From: Flavobacteria bacterium BBFL7
GTDB taxonomy: Bacteria > Bacteroidota > Bacteroidia > Flavobacteriales > Flavobacteriaceae
Direction: 5' to 3'
Assembly: GCA_000153385.1 (NCBI GenBank)
Contig: CH672374.1
Location: forward strand, 695,610-759,609
Length of the DNA stretch: 64,000 nt
Part shown: one piece after another, positions 17,990 to 27,965 of the stretch
Numbering within the stretch: position 1 is the stretch's first letter
Layout: the number at the start of each line of letters is the position of its first letter
Position numbers and translations under genes: made by a program
Notes under the pieces: model-generated
Seen by the model: only the letters and a program-made list of their open reading frames with translations
Told to the model about the DNA's origin: nothing
Database searches by the model: none

Positions 17990-18778
17990 TTAGTTTCCTG
18001 TAGCTTGAGCTTGACCTAGAAGTACTTTTGCAGTACTAGCTTCATCAGCATCGGCATACATAGATTCAATTTTTTCTAAAGCATCAATAGCAGTAGAGTT
18101 ATCACCAGTAGCTAGTGCAGCATTTGCAGCCTTCAGTAAATACTTAGGAGACGTAAAATCGTTAGGATTGGTCTCGGCTGCTTGCATGTAGTAAGAAACG
18201 GCATCTGCAGTTTGATTAACTTGTACAAGAGCATCTCCTATTCCAGCAAGAGATATAGACTCTAATACAGAGTCACCACCTTTATAAGCCGTTAAATGGT
18301 CAATTGCCTTTTGATAATTTGTACCACCTAAATTTAAATAAGCCATACCAGCCTGATAGTTAGCTAAATTAGCTGCATCAGTCCCAGAATATTCTTCAAT
18401 AATTCTAGTAAGACCAAATTTACCATTTCCACCTTCTAGTGCTAGTGTGTATAAAGAGTCTTGTGCATCACCTGTTGCATTAATAGCATCATTGTAATAA
18501 ATGTTAGCTTGGGTCATCTCTGCAACAGCTTCCTCAGATTTTGGACCTAAGATAAATTGAGTATAAGCCCACCATAATAATGCAATTACAGCAAGACCAC
18601 CTATAACGTATAATATAGTATTTTGATTTCTACTAACCCATTCTTCTGTTTTATTTGCTCCTTCATCTAAGGTGCTAAAAACTTCTGCTGTAGTAGATTC
18701 AGATTCTAGAACTTCTTCTACAACTTCTTTCTCTTTCTTAGTTTTAGGTTTGTATCCTCGTTTATTATAGGTTGCCAT
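17990..18778 (-). CDS. TPR-repeat protein with single membrane anchor
   Basis: This 262-aa protein has a basic and acidic N-terminal tail (MATYNKRGYKPKTKKEKEVV), one membrane helix at about 56-78 (TILYVIGGLAVIALLWWAY) and a C-terminal domain of about four TPR-like helical pairs (for example LANYQAGMAYLNLGGTNYQK and AVSYYMQAAETNPNDF). The topology resembles YfgM/YbgF-type scaffolds with a periplasmic TPR domain. In flavobacteria this gene commonly sits between recF and ribH, as here. Its function is not known. Confidence 0.85.
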   Translation of the reverse strand: MATYNKRGYKPKTKKEKEVVEEVLESESTTAEVFSTLDEGANKTEEWVSRNQNTILYVIGGLAVIALLWWAYTQFILGPKSEEAVAEMTQANIYYNDAINATGDAQDSLYTLALEGGNGKFGLTRIIEEYSGTDAANLANYQAGMAYLNLGGTNYQKAIDHLTAYKGGDSVLESISLAGIGDALVQVNQTADAVSYYMQAAETNPNDFTSPKYLLKAANAALATGDNSTAIDALEKIESMYADADEASTAKVLLGQAQATGN

Positions 18779-18797
18779 AGTTTATTTATTGAACGCG

Positions 18798-18805
18798 CAA
18801 AAATA
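18798..18805 (-). promoter_or_regulatory. Candidate -7 promoter element for the TPR-ribH operon
   Basis: The minus strand reads TATTTTTG, matching TAnnTTTG, 19 bp upstream of the ATG at 18778. No clear -33 box is visible. Confidence 0.4.
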
Positions 18806-18864
18806 TAATATTTATCCATAATTAAAAATGTGTTTAAAGCTTTATTCTTCTTAGATTCAAACCA

Positions 18865-18872
18865 TACCTTTG
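18865..18872 (+). promoter_or_regulatory. Candidate -7 promoter element for recF
   Basis: TACCTTTG matches TAnnTTTG exactly, 89 bp upstream of the recF ATG. If it is used, the iterated palindrome at 18902 falls in the 5' untranslated region of the recF transcript. Confidence 0.45.
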
Positions 18873-18901
18873 CAAATGGTTAAAAAGTGTGTTGTAAATC
18901 A

Positions 18902-18917
18902 CGCTTTCGCGAAAGCG
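18902..18917. repeat. Iterated palindrome copy 5 (divergent intergenic)
   Basis: Perfect 16-mer between the divergent TPR and recF genes, about 30 bp downstream of the candidate recF -7 element. Confidence 0.95.
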
Positions 18918-18961
18918 AAACAATGACAAACCTTTGCTATTCAAAACATTAACAATTATAT

Positions 18962-20041
18962 ATGCATCTCGATTTTTTGAGCTTAGTCAATTATAAAAGT
19001 TTTTCATCTGCAGAATTTGAGCTGGATGAGAAGATTAATTGTTTTGTAGGCAACAATGGAGTAGGAAAAACCAACGTTCTTGATGCTATTTATCACCTAG
19101 CTTTTGCTAAAAGTTACTTTAACCCAATCACAGTCCAAAATATTAAACACGACCAAGACTTTTTTGTAATTAATGGTAATTTTCAGAAAAAGGAAAATCA
19201 AGAAAAGGTAGTTGTCAGTGCAAAGAGAGGTCATAAACGTGTTGTAAAGCGCAACGGTAAAGCTTATGAAAAACTAAGTGAACATATAGGTCTCATACCA
19301 CTAGTAATTATATCACCAGCAGATCGTGATTTAATCATAGAAGGCAGTGATACCAGACGGCGTTTTATGGATAGTGTTATATCATTAGACAATCAGGATT
19401 ACCTTAACCAACTGGTTACCTATAATAAATTGATACAGCAGCGCAATGCTCTCTTAAAATATTTTCAGGCAAATCGGACTTTTGATAGAGCTGGATTAGA
19501 GGTGTATGATGAACAGTTAATTGTGCTCGCTACTTTCATTCATAAAACGAGAGTACAATTTCTAGAATCCTTCACGCCTATTTTTAAAAAGTATTATGCC
19601 TACATATCACAAAGTGAGGAAGATGTAAATATTTATTATAAGTCTGATCTTAATGATACTGCTGCCAAAGAAGTGTTTGAAAGCGCACTACAAAAAGACA
19701 TGCAGTTGCAGTATAGTAGCGCAGGAACACATAAAGACGATTTATACTTTTTACTTAACGGGCATGCTGTTAAAAAGTATGGAAGTCAAGGACAACAAAA
19801 AAGCTTTCTTACCGCTTTAAAACTAGCGCAGTTTGAATTTATTAAATCGCAAAGTGGTACTGTTCCTATTTTATTGCTTGATGACATTTTTGATAAACTG
19901 GATGAAAATCGTGTATCTCAAATTATAAACATGGTAAATGATGAACAGTTTGGTCAATTATTTATAAGTGATACACATCCCGAAAGGACAGAGCAAGTCG
20001 TTAAAGAGATCCATCAATCCTATAAAATTTTTAAGTTATGA
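18962..20041 (+). CDS. recF: DNA replication and repair protein RecF
   Basis: This 359-aa SMC-like ATPase has a Walker [21 protein letters not shown] (about 29-48), the [20 protein letters not shown] segment typical of RecF, the signature [18 protein letters not shown] and a Walker [16 protein letters not shown]. RecF binds DNA and, with RecOR, promotes RecA loading at gaps. Its last codons overlap the following lipoprotein gene by 4 bp (ATGA), indicating an operon with that gene and the DUF721 gene. Confidence 0.97.
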   Translation: MHLDFLSLVNYKSFSSAEFELDEKINCFVGNNGVGKTNVLDAIYHLAFAKSYFNPITVQNIKHDQDFFVINGNFQKKENQEKVVVSAKRGHKRVVKRNGKAYEKLSEHIGLIPLVIISPADRDLIIEGSDTRRRFMDSVISLDNQDYLNQLVTYNKLIQQRNALLKYFQANRTFDRAGLEVYDEQLIVLATFIHKTRVQFLESFTPIFKKYYAYISQSEEDVNIYYKSDLNDTAAKEVFESALQKDMQLQYSSAGTHKDDLYFLLNGHAVKKYGSQGQQKSFLTALKLAQFEFIKSQSGTVPILLLDDIFDKLDENRVSQIINMVNDEQFGQLFISDTHPERTEQVVKEIHQSYKIFKL

Positions 20042-20448
20042 GAAATTTACTTTTATTATTTATAATTATTAGCATTACCGCTTGTAGTAATAACAAGAAA
20101 GAAATGGTTAATGCGATGGAAGGCTATTGGAACATAGAAACGGTTACTTTACCTGATGGTAGTGAGAGAGAATTTCCTTTTTCTAATCATATGGATCATT
20201 TTGAAATTGAAGGTACTAACGGAATAAAAAATAGAGTAAGCCCTACGTATGATGGTGGCTTTGTTAACTATGGAAGTCCAGCGGCTTTTACATGGGAAGT
20301 TGTTGATAAAGATGTTGTCTTAACCTTCAAAGACGGTGAAAGTCGTTACCAACAGACCTTGAAAAAATGTGATGGGTCCACATTAATTTTACTACACGAT
20401 AACGGTACAGAATATATTTATAAAGCTCACGAGAATGCGCAAGAATAA
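20038..20448 (+). CDS. Small lipoprotein (lipocalin-like)
   Basis: This 136-aa protein has a lipoprotein signal ([19 protein letters not shown], lipobox ITAC with Cys16). The rest is a compact beta-rich domain ([33 protein letters not shown]) resembling lipocalin-like Bacteroidota lipoproteins. It probably sits in the periplasm or outer membrane. The function is unknown, and the link to recF may only reflect shared transcription. It overlaps recF by 4 bp and the next gene by 14 bp. Confidence 0.8.
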   Translation: MRNLLLLFIIISITACSNNKKEMVNAMEGYWNIETVTLPDGSEREFPFSNHMDHFEIEGTNGIKNRVSPTYDGGFVNYGSPAAFTWEVVDKDVVLTFKDGESRYQQTLKKCDGSTLILLHDNGTEYIYKAHENAQE

Positions 20449-20734
20449 AAAAGACGACTTCTTAAATATGACCGAAGCCTTAAATGATTTTAAGGCTCAA
20501 AATAAGCTGCAGAAGGGATTTGCCCGCGTGGATGTAGAAACTGCATGGAAAGAAGTCATGGGTAATGGTATCATGACTTATACGACACAAATTAAATATA
20601 GTGGCACCACTCTTTTTATAAGTTTATCCTCGTCTGTTTTAAGAGAAGAATTACTTTACGGACGTACTAAAATCATGGAAAATCTCAATAAACACTTAGG
20701 TAGTGATATGATTGAAAAGCTAGTATTAAGATAA
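20435..20734 (+). CDS. DUF721 (DciA-like) protein
   Basis: This 99-aa basic protein has a core of KGFARVDVETAWKEVMGNGI, then TLFISLSSSVLREELLYGRT, which is the DUF721 pattern (a W..VVG-type motif followed by a hydrophobic strand and LR.EL). DUF721 includes DciA, which helps load the replicative helicase. A replication role next to recF is plausible, but this small form lacks other domains and is assigned by family only. It overlaps the preceding lipoprotein gene. Confidence 0.85.
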   Translation: MRKNKKDDFLNMTEALNDFKAQNKLQKGFARVDVETAWKEVMGNGIMTYTTQIKYSGTTLFISLSSSVLREELLYGRTKIMENLNKHLGSDMIEKLVLR

Positions 20735-20768
20735 TCGTGGTAACGTTGATGCAAACGAATTAAGACAG

Positions 20769-23700
20769 CTAGTCCTTAAAGTCTACAGGTCCTTTGTTTA
20801 AAGATGTAGAAGTCGGTTGTTTAGGCGATTGTTTTTCAATTTCCATTTTCTTATTGAAGATCTTTTGATATAACTCTTTTAAGGTATCAAAATCTACAGA
20901 CCATGATAAACCAATTCCTTGGGCATATCCACTTATATCACCTATTTGTTGAAGATTATCTTCTCTATTAAAAATCTTAAGCCTTAATGAGCCATCTTCA
21001 TTAAGTAAGAATTCGATTTCTACATTACCTATAACAGCGCGTTCTGTCGCACTTGTGCTACCTACTGGAACTCCTAGTTTACCGTTGATTAATACACGAT
21101 CTGTGATTTGAGTCGTGACTGTTACACCAAAACGATCTGATCGCTGTAAATCACTATTAGGGTTACGTTCAGACGCTTCATAATTCACACCAAATTGTAT
21201 GTCACCATCGCGATTACCTACTAAATCATTCACTATACCAGATAAACTTTCAACTAAGTTACCGGTAACCGCATTTTGACCAATACTATTGGGATTATAA
21301 AATGTTCCTCCTGTAATTAATGACATGGCTTGTAAATATCGCTGTGCCTTATCTTCTAAACGGTACTGCAGCTCAGAGCTTACCACAGAATTAGCGTTAG
21401 GGAATTTGATTTCAAACTCTGGATCAAAGTAAGATAAATTACCTTCTAATTTAGTAATCACCTCAACTGGTATTTGTGAATTAATGTTAGGATTATCTAA
21501 TAGTATAGCTGGATTTGCTTGCGTTTTATAGGTTGCACTTACATCTATATTGGCCTCTGTAGGACTACCGTTCCAGTCCACCGTACCACCAGGTTGAATT
21601 GTAAATTCTTTATTAACTATCCCTGCATATTTAAAGTTATATATACCATCATAAACAATAAAATCACCATACATATTAAACTTTCCTAAGGTATTGATCT
21701 CAAGCAATAGATTTCCTGCACCACTACCTCTTAAATAACTGCCGTTTTCCTGATCAACAGTAATTTCAACCTCAGCTTCTGGAGTTACTTTAAGATTAAA
21801 TCGCAATTCTAATCCAGAGATATCTTCAATTTCAATATCTTCACCTGATACACGAGCTTCTTTTTCTTCAGGACTTAAAAAGTAAATAACAGAATTATCA
21901 CCGATACTTTCTGCATCATTTAAGGGTACTTTAAAAATAGTATCCTCGCCAGTCGTTGCATTAACATCTATAAACAATTTATCTGTTGGACCGGTAATAC
22001 TAGCAGTACCATCTATAAAAGCTGTTCCATAATATAAAGACTCAGGTGTTAAACCGGTATCAAGAACTAATAATCTATCAGAACTGAGGTTTAATCCTAA
22101 TTCCCAAAAACCAAAATTCTTATGTTTTATAACTCCTGACAATGTTCCTTTAGTCCCATACTTAGTATCTGTAAGTTCAATAGTGTTGAAATCAAATAGG
22201 TCTGTACTAACTGTAATTTCACTGTTTTGGGCGAGGTCAAAATCGGTATTGAGATACGGGATATTAAGACCACCATCCTTGATCACTAGTCCACCACTAA
22301 GATTAGGTTCCACTAATAATCCAGTTAGACCTATTTCTCCCGTGGCAAAGCCTCTCATATTATCCAGTACTTCTCCACCTAATGGACTTAAAGCAACTAA
22401 ATTGAACTCATTAAAATTGACATCTACATTAATTTTGGACTGTGCTCCAGAAGTATTCACAGTTCCATTTGCCCATAAAGTACGCTGTATATCATCTTTT
22501 AACTGAGCATTTACTTTATATTGAGTTAAATCATCATTACCAGCAATGACCAATTCAAAATCTCCTAAAGGTGTATCATTAACTTCAAAATCTGAGACCG
22601 TAAAATCACTGGTAGGCGCATATTTCCCATCTTTTTGATTGAGTTCTAATGAACCATTAATAAGGCCTTTCATTTTCAAACTATCAATAGGTGATGTTAA
22701 ACTAGAAATACGGACATCTTTAAAATCCAAGTGTAAATCTTTTTGCTCCTTACCACTAATATCACCTGCTAGAGTGATATATTCTTGAGAGTGCTTGAAC
22801 ACTAAAGTGTCTAGACTGAAGTTTTTAAATTCGTGATCAAAAGTCAATTGTACTTTTTTATCATCATTATTTAAAAACCACTTCTTACCTTGGAATTTAA
22901 TATCACTTTTCCTTATTCCTACCACAGATTGACTACTATCATTTACCGTATGATAAAAACTTAGGTTGTATTTATCTGATTCCCTTTGTTCACTAGCAAA
23001 TTCAGTTCTAAAAAATAACGTGTCTTTATTGGTCACATTAATCAGTTTGAAGTCGTTGACATCATACACACCATTTTTAACATTATTTATTTTTATATAA
23101 GTATTGAATAAAGGGTTTTGATTGTTTATTTGAACATTAACCTTATCTAATTTTATATCATCAAATAGTTTTATTTCAGGTGTTCTAAAAGTCATTTTAA
23201 ATTGAGCTTCATTTGATGCCACTTGACCTTTTAATGTTGTGTTTTCGCCTAGAGCGATATCTGGAAAAACAAGATCTACAATTTTATCATAGATCTGGAA
23301 TTCATAATCTAGATATTGATCTTTAGTAACTGTTTCTGATCGATAATTGGTGTATACGTTACCAATAGCATTTTTAAAAAGCTCTGGTATTTCTTCTAAT
23401 TTAAATTTACCAGACAATTCTCCTTCAATAATATCTGGACTATTAATGGTTATCTTACGTACATCTTCATCAAAAGAGGATACCACTTTAAAATCTTCAA
23501 ATACATATTCTTTATTATCATTTTTATAACTGGCATCTTTAAATTCAACGAACCCAAAGGCATCATTAATTGTTGTGCCTTGCATCGCCATGACTATATC
23601 GCCCTTTAATATTGCTGTAGAATCTCTTTTAAATATATTAATTGCATTAAGGTCTGCATAAGCTATGCTAGCCTTAAAATCATACTTATTAATTTCTTGA

Positions 23701-25163
23701 GATAAGTCTGCTAGGCCATCAAAGGTCATTTTTATATTAGGATCATTAATAGACAACCTTCCATCAAATAATGGTTTTTTAAGTGTACCATTGACTTTTA
23801 TGTTGCGATATACATAGCCGTTGTATTCTAGATTTATAACACCACCATTAATATTAGTATTTAATTGATCTGGATTAAAGCCTTTACCGTCGACGATTAA
23901 ATTAAGTGTAGTCTTTCCTAATGATGGTATACTTAATAACGCACCTATATCTAAGTCAGTTACTTTGATTTTCCCTTTATATCCTGGTTGTGCACTTTGT
24001 ATATTTGTAAGTACTAAGTCTGTATCAAATGCACCTTTACGAGATGTGCCACTTAATCTAGATACAACTGTATTTGCATCTACTGAGGCATATCCTTGAG
24101 CATTAATACTTCCTAACTCGTCAATCTCTACAGGTAAAGACTTGCCTAAAATATTAGGTAAAAAAGTTTTAAGATCTTTATTGCTAACCATTAACTGATT
24201 AAAGGTTCCTTCAATAAAGAAATCATCTAGGTTATCTACCACATTAACAAAATGCATATCTCCATCGATGGAGATATCATTAAGAGTAGAGGCTTTCATC
24301 TGATTTACTTTAAAATCATTCAGATTACCCGTCATATGACCACTTAATGAAACTGTTTCATTTTTAACGAGTTCATTATAAAACAATCGTAATTCATTAG
24401 TAGCTATGACGCTTTCATCTATTTGAAAGTCCCAATCCACTTTATTAGTGAAATCAGAAAAATTATTATCCTGGTAATTCAGCTTTAAATCTCCTTCTAG
24501 TTTTGATCCTGCTGTTTCTATATATAAGTCGTCTATGTGAATTTGAGAACTTGTATAAGTAAAATCGGATTTAAGGTTTTTTACAATTAGATCCGTGACA
24601 CCATTTTCTTCTTTCATAACGCCTGTATGCATTAAGAAATTAGAGTTTTCAATATTAGCGGTAATCACACCACCATCTATCTTAAAATCACTAGCAACCA
24701 TATTAAGGTTCCTAGCATTGAATGATTCGGGATATTTAATGGTTTCATCATAAACGATGACATGTGAGTTAGTGACATTCAACTCACTCGCTTCAAGGAT
24801 AAAAGGTGCACTATTAGAACTATTACTACTGCCAAACTTATCAATAAACAGACTCAAATTATCTCTCGCGTCTTCTTTATATCTATGGATGTTTAGATAT
24901 AATCCATCTAAATCTACAGACCCCAAATCAGGCTGACCATTAAATAAATCGCCAAAACTTATAATTGAGGTTTCCAATTGATTAATAAAAATAACAGTGT
25001 CTTGTCTATGATCTAAGGCAAGTGCATTCTCTAATGATACATTTCCTGAATAACTGACATGGATTTTTTCAATAAATATATCGGTATCATAACTATCGTT
25101 GAGATAAGAAGTAGTCCATTGGGCTGCTTTAGTTTGTACCGACGGAAAGCTAAATGCAATCAC
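20769..25163 (-). CDS. tamB: Translocation and assembly module TamB (DUF490 family)
   Basis: This is a very long beta-rich protein (1464 aa from GTG 25163) with an AsmA-like N-terminus, a long repetitive beta-groove region and a C-terminal TamB/DUF490 domain (for example GSGAGNLLLEINTLGKFNMYG, then NREDNLQQIGDISGYAQGIG). TamB-type proteins bridge the periplasm and are implicated in outer-membrane protein and lipid transport. The usual N-terminal membrane anchor is missing if GTG 25163 is the start. The same frame upstream encodes KRILKILLRILLVLLVLFLI but contains no ATG, GTG or TTG before a stop near 25277, so the true start may be non-canonical. It is convergent with the DUF721 gene. Confidence 0.88.
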   Translation of the reverse strand: MIAFSFPSVQTKAAQWTTSYLNDSYDTDIFIEKIHVSYSGNVSLENALALDHRQDTVIFINQLETSIISFGDLFNGQPDLGSVDLDGLYLNIHRYKEDARDNLSLFIDKFGSSNSSNSAPFILEASELNVTNSHVIVYDETIKYPESFNARNLNMVASDFKIDGGVITANIENSNFLMHTGVMKEENGVTDLIVKNLKSDFTYTSSQIHIDDLYIETAGSKLEGDLKLNYQDNNFSDFTNKVDWDFQIDESVIATNELRLFYNELVKNETVSLSGHMTGNLNDFKVNQMKASTLNDISIDGDMHFVNVVDNLDDFFIEGTFNQLMVSNKDLKTFLPNILGKSLPVEIDELGSINAQGYASVDANTVVSRLSGTSRKGAFDTDLVLTNIQSAQPGYKGKIKVTDLDIGALLSIPSLGKTTLNLIVDGKGFNPDQLNTNINGGVINLEYNGYVYRNIKVNGTLKKPLFDGRLSINDPNIKMTFDGLADLSQEINKYDFKASIAYADLNAINIFKRDSTAILKGDIVMAMQGTTINDAFGFVEFKDASYKNDNKEYVFEDFKVVSSFDEDVRKITINSPDIIEGELSGKFKLEEIPELFKNAIGNVYTNYRSETVTKDQYLDYEFQIYDKIVDLVFPDIALGENTTLKGQVASNEAQFKMTFRTPEIKLFDDIKLDKVNVQINNQNPLFNTYIKINNVKNGVYDVNDFKLINVTNKDTLFFRTEFASEQRESDKYNLSFYHTVNDSSQSVVGIRKSDIKFQGKKWFLNNDDKKVQLTFDHEFKNFSLDTLVFKHSQEYITLAGDISGKEQKDLHLDFKDVRISSLTSPIDSLKMKGLINGSLELNQKDGKYAPTSDFTVSDFEVNDTPLGDFELVIAGNDDLTQYKVNAQLKDDIQRTLWANGTVNTSGAQSKINVDVNFNEFNLVALSPLGGEVLDNMRGFATGEIGLTGLLVEPNLSGGLVIKDGGLNIPYLNTDFDLAQNSEITVSTDLFDFNTIELTDTKYGTKGTLSGVIKHKNFGFWELGLNLSSDRLLVLDTGLTPESLYYGTAFIDGTASITGPTDKLFIDVNATTGEDTIFKVPLNDAESIGDNSVIYFLSPEEKEARVSGEDIEIEDISGLELRFNLKVTPEAEVEITVDQENGSYLRGSGAGNLLLEINTLGKFNMYGDFIVYDGIYNFKYAGIVNKEFTIQPGGTVDWNGSPTEANIDVSATYKTQANPAILLDNPNINSQIPVEVITKLEGNLSYFDPEFEIKFPNANSVVSSELQYRLEDKAQRYLQAMSLITGGTFYNPNSIGQNAVTGNLVESLSGIVNDLVGNRDGDIQFGVNYEASERNPNSDLQRSDRFGVTVTTQITDRVLINGKLGVPVGSTSATERAVIGNVEIEFLLNEDGSLRLKIFNREDNLQQIGDISGYAQGIGLSWSVDFDTLKELYQKIFNKKMEIEKQSPKQPTSTSLNKGPVDFKD

Positions 25164-25243
25164 TACAATTAAAAATAGTACTAGTAGAACTAGTAGTATC
25201 CTGAGTAATATTTTTAAAATCCGTTTAATAATAGTAGATGATT

Positions 25244-25251
25244 TACTTTTG
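25244..25251 (+). promoter_or_regulatory. Candidate -7 promoter element for tsaD
   Basis: TACTTTTG matches TAnnTTTG, 34 bp upstream of the ATG at 25286. Its position argues against the longer frame starting at 25238. Confidence 0.55.
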
Positions 25252-25285
25252 CAAATGTCACCAATTTTTATGCCTTAGTATCATA

Positions 25286-26302
25286 ATGCACACACAAAAT
25301 ACATACATTCTTGCAATTGAGTCTTCATGTGATGACACAGCTTGTGCAATATTAGAAAACGACCGTGTTTTATCTAATGTTGTCGCTAATCAAAAAATAC
25401 ACGAACAATACGGTGGTGTAGTACCAGAACTCGCTTCTAGAGCACATCAATCTAATATTATTCCTGTAGTTGATGAAGCTCTCAAGCAGGCACAAATTGA
25501 TAAGTCACAATTAGATGCGATTGCTTTTACTAAAGGTCCAGGATTAATGGGTAGTCTTTTAGTAGGTACCAGTTTTGCAAAGTCTTTGGCTTTATCACTT
25601 GATATTCCTCTACTAGATGTGCATCACATGCATGGCCATATACTTGCACATTTTATAGATGATGGTCAAGAAAAACCTAGCTTTCCTTTTTTAGCACTCA
25701 CGATAAGTGGTGGACATACTCAAATCGTACGTGTTAACAGTGCAAGCGATCTTGTCGTGTTAGGAACGACACAAGATGATGCTGTAGGTGAAGCTTTTGA
25801 TAAATCAGGTAAAATTTTAGGATTGGGTTACCCAGCAGGACCTCAGATTGATCGATTAGCTCAATCTGGTGATCCTAGAAAATTTGTTTTTCCAGTTCCT
25901 AAAGCTCCAGATCTTAACTATAGCTTTAGTGGTTTTAAAACTGCAGTTTTATACTTTCTTCAACGAGAAACTAAGAAAAATGAAAGCTTTATAAAAGAAA
26001 ATCTGGAAGATATTTGTGCCAGTATCCAATATACTTTAATTAAAATTTTATTTAAAAAATTAGAAAAAGCTGTCATTCAAACAGGTATAAAACAAGTTGC
26101 TATAGGTGGTGGCGTTAGTGCAAACTCTGGTATTAGACAACATCTTAAATCGATGGAAGCAAAAGGTTGGAAAACTTTTATTCCACCATTTGAGTATACT
26201 ACAGATAATGCAGCCATGATAGGAATTGCAGGATATTTTAAGTTCTTAGAAAAAGATTATGCAGGTTTAGATACCACAGCCTCACCTAGAATACATATGT
26301 AA
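25286..26302 (+). CDS. tsaD: tRNA N6-adenosine threonylcarbamoyltransferase TsaD
   Basis: This 338-aa ASKHA-fold protein has AIESSCDDTACAIL at the N-terminus, ASRAHQSNIIPVV, the metal-binding HHMHGHILAHF (HxxxH), LTISGGHTQIV and the C-terminal AIGGGVSANSGIRQ and FEYTTDNAAMIG. With TsaB/TsaE it forms t6A at position 37 of ANN-decoding tRNAs. I chose ATG 25286 because the earlier in-frame codon at 25238 lies upstream of the candidate promoter and adds a non-family leader. It is coupled to rsmE by TAATG. Confidence 0.97.
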   Translation: MHTQNTYILAIESSCDDTACAILENDRVLSNVVANQKIHEQYGGVVPELASRAHQSNIIPVVDEALKQAQIDKSQLDAIAFTKGPGLMGSLLVGTSFAKSLALSLDIPLLDVHHMHGHILAHFIDDGQEKPSFPFLALTISGGHTQIVRVNSASDLVVLGTTQDDAVGEAFDKSGKILGLGYPAGPQIDRLAQSGDPRKFVFPVPKAPDLNYSFSGFKTAVLYFLQRETKKNESFIKENLEDICASIQYTLIKILFKKLEKAVIQTGIKQVAIGGGVSANSGIRQHLKSMEAKGWKTFIPPFEYTTDNAAMIGIAGYFKFLEKDYAGLDTTASPRIHM

Positions 26303-27006
26303 TGCAGTTATTTTATAATTCTCAATTAGATACTCATTCCACATCCTTTACATTGGATCGTGAAGAAAGCAAACATGTATTTAAAGTATTGCGTAAAAAC
26401 ATTGGTGATATTATCAACATTACTGATGGTAGAGGGAACTTATATCATGGAACCATTAATCATATAACTAGTAATAGATGTGATTTAGATATCGCTTTCG
26501 CGGAAGCGTATCCAACACATGACTATTATTTACACATCGCCATCGCTCCTACTAAAATGAACGATCGCATGGAGTGGTTTCTTGAAAAAGCTACAGAAAT
26601 GGGCATTTCCAGAATAACTCCTATATTAAGTCAACATAGTGAACGTCAAAAAATAAATTTGGACAGATTTAATCGCATTATAGTAAGTGCGATGAAACAA
26701 TCTTTACAATTCCATAAACCAGAATTAGACGCACTCACAAACTTTGAAGATTTTATAAATGCAAAGAATGTCAGTGATAAATTTATCGCACACTGTGAAG
26801 ACGGCGATAAAAACCACCTTAAAAACCTTATTCATAAAGGAAACTCCACGACTGTACTTATAGGACCAGAAGGTGATTTTACTCCACAAGAAATTGAAAT
26901 GGCTTTAAAAAATGACTTCAAGCCAGTAAGTCTAGGATCAACTAGATTACGTACAGAAACAGCAGGTGTTTACACAGCTGCTACTTTGAATATATTCAAT
27001 GATTAA
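26302..27006 (+). CDS. rsmE: 16S rRNA (uracil1498-N3)-methyltransferase RsmE
   Basis: This 234-aa SPOUT methyltransferase starts with a PUA-like domain (ESKHVFKVLRKNIGD, ITDGRGNLYHG). The RsmE blocks follow: APTKMNDRMEWFLEKATEMG, ERQKINLDRFNRIIVSAMKQ, VLIGPEGDFTPQEIEMAL and SLGSTRLRTETAGVYTAA, the knotted SAM-binding region. It methylates U1498 of 16S rRNA. The ATG overlaps the tsaD stop. A one-mismatch copy of the iterated palindrome at 26493-26508 encodes its AFAEA segment. Confidence 0.96.
   Translation: MQLFYNSQLDTHSTSFTLDREESKHVFKVLRKNIGDIINITDGRGNLYHGTINHITSNRCDLDIAFAEAYPTHDYYLHIAIAPTKMNDRMEWFLEKATEMGISRITPILSQHSERQKINLDRFNRIIVSAMKQSLQFHKPELDALTNFEDFINAKNVSDKFIAHCEDGDKNHLKNLIHKGNSTTVLIGPEGDFTPQEIEMALKNDFKPVSLGSTRLRTETAGVYTAATLNIFND
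26493..26508. repeat. Iterated palindrome, one-mismatch copy (in rsmE)
   Basis: CGCTTTCGCGGAAGCG differs from the consensus at one position (A to G), which turns the AFAKA reading into AFAEA. It lies in the longest gap between exact copies (18902 to 29381). Confidence 0.85.
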
Positions 27007-27007
27007 C

Positions 27008-27193
27008 TTATCCTAATTCTTCAATAAGTAAAACATCTTCTTGATCAACATGTTGTTGAGCTTCCATTTTAATGATGTTTTCTTGTTGTTCTTTTTTTGA
27101 AAAATCCTCAATGCTTTGAAAAGCAACGGTTCCTAATGCGAGTAACATAGAACATGTGGGAATTATGATTCTTAGTGAGGTGTTAATTTGCAT
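27008..27193 (-). CDS. Small hypothetical protein with N-terminal hydrophobic segment
   Basis: This 61-aa frame has a hydrophobic N-terminus (SLRIIIPTCSMLLALGTVAF) and an acidic/Gln-rich tail (SKKEQQENIIKMEAQQHV). It fills the space between the convergent rsmE stop and the upstream region of the DUF4159 gene and is not a shadow of another gene. The hydrophobic N-terminus could be a signal anchor. I recognise no family. Reality of expression is uncertain. Confidence 0.45.
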   Translation of the reverse strand: MQINTSLRIIIPTCSMLLALGTVAFQSIEDFSKKEQQENIIKMEAQQHVDQEDVLLIEELG

Positions 27194-27323
27194 GATAAAT
27201 GATTTAAGGGGATTTAAATATATATAATTAAACGATATGATTTAACCTTAATATTACTTTTATCTAACAATTATTTATTAACAATGTGTACAAGCTTATA
27301 AAGTTTGTCAGATATTTGAATCT

Positions 27324-27962
27324 ATGAAGACACTTATTCTACTCTTTTTCTGCTCTACATATATTGTGATAGCACAGGATGTCGCTGTACTTAAGTACAA
27401 TGGTGGTGGCGATTGGTATTCTAATCCTACAGCTTTACCTAACTTAGTATCTTATTGTAATGAAGAGATAGGCACTACACTTTCTACAGACGTGGCCACT
27501 GTTGAAGCTAACAGTATTGACATATTTCAGTATCCATTTATTCATATGACTGGCCATGGCAATGTAGTATTTAGTGAAGATGACTTATCTAATCTCAAAA
27601 ACTATCTTTTAAGCGGTGGTTTTTTACACATAGATGATAATTATGGTATGAAACCATATCTAGAAAAGGAATTACTTAAACTATTTCCAGATAAATCATT
27701 AATAGAATTACCTGCAAATCACGAGATTTTTAATAATCACGTTTCATTTCCTAAGGGCTTACCTAAAATACATGAACATGATGGTGAGCGACCTCAAGCT
27801 CTAGGTATGTACCACGATGGTAGACTGGTCTTATTATTTACCTTTGAATCTGATCTAGGTGATGGATGGGAAAGTCCAGAAGTTCACAACGATCCACCAG
27901 CTGTGCGCAAAAAAGCGCTAGACATGGGAGCTAATATTATAAAATACGTTTTCACTAATTAA
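27324..27962 (+). CDS. DUF4159 domain secreted protein
   Basis: This 212-aa protein has a signal peptide (MKTLILLFFCSTYIVIAQ). The mature part shows the DUF4159 pattern: VLKYNGGGDWYSNPTALPNL, FIHMTGHGNVVFSEDDLSNL, LLSGGFLHIDDNYG and MYHDGRLVLLFTFESDLGDG. The domain resembles a glutamine-amidotransferase/ThuA-like fold (compare DUF4350). It is predicted to be periplasmic, with unknown function. It is followed after 3 bp by the AI-2E-type transporter, so they are likely one operon. Confidence 0.87.
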   Translation: MKTLILLFFCSTYIVIAQDVAVLKYNGGGDWYSNPTALPNLVSYCNEEIGTTLSTDVATVEANSIDIFQYPFIHMTGHGNVVFSEDDLSNLKNYLLSGGFLHIDDNYGMKPYLEKELLKLFPDKSLIELPANHEIFNNHVSFPKGLPKIHEHDGERPQALGMYHDGRLVLLFTFESDLGDGWESPEVHNDPPAVRKKALDMGANIIKYVFTN

Positions 27963-27965
27963 TCT

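Noticed and set aside
22183-22506. Open frame antisense to tamB
   Set aside because: It overlaps a well-supported coding region on the other strand and shows no recognisable domain.
25238-25285. Longer tsaD start at 25238
   Set aside because: It would place the promoter element inside the coding region, and TsaD proteins begin just before the AIESSCDDT motif.
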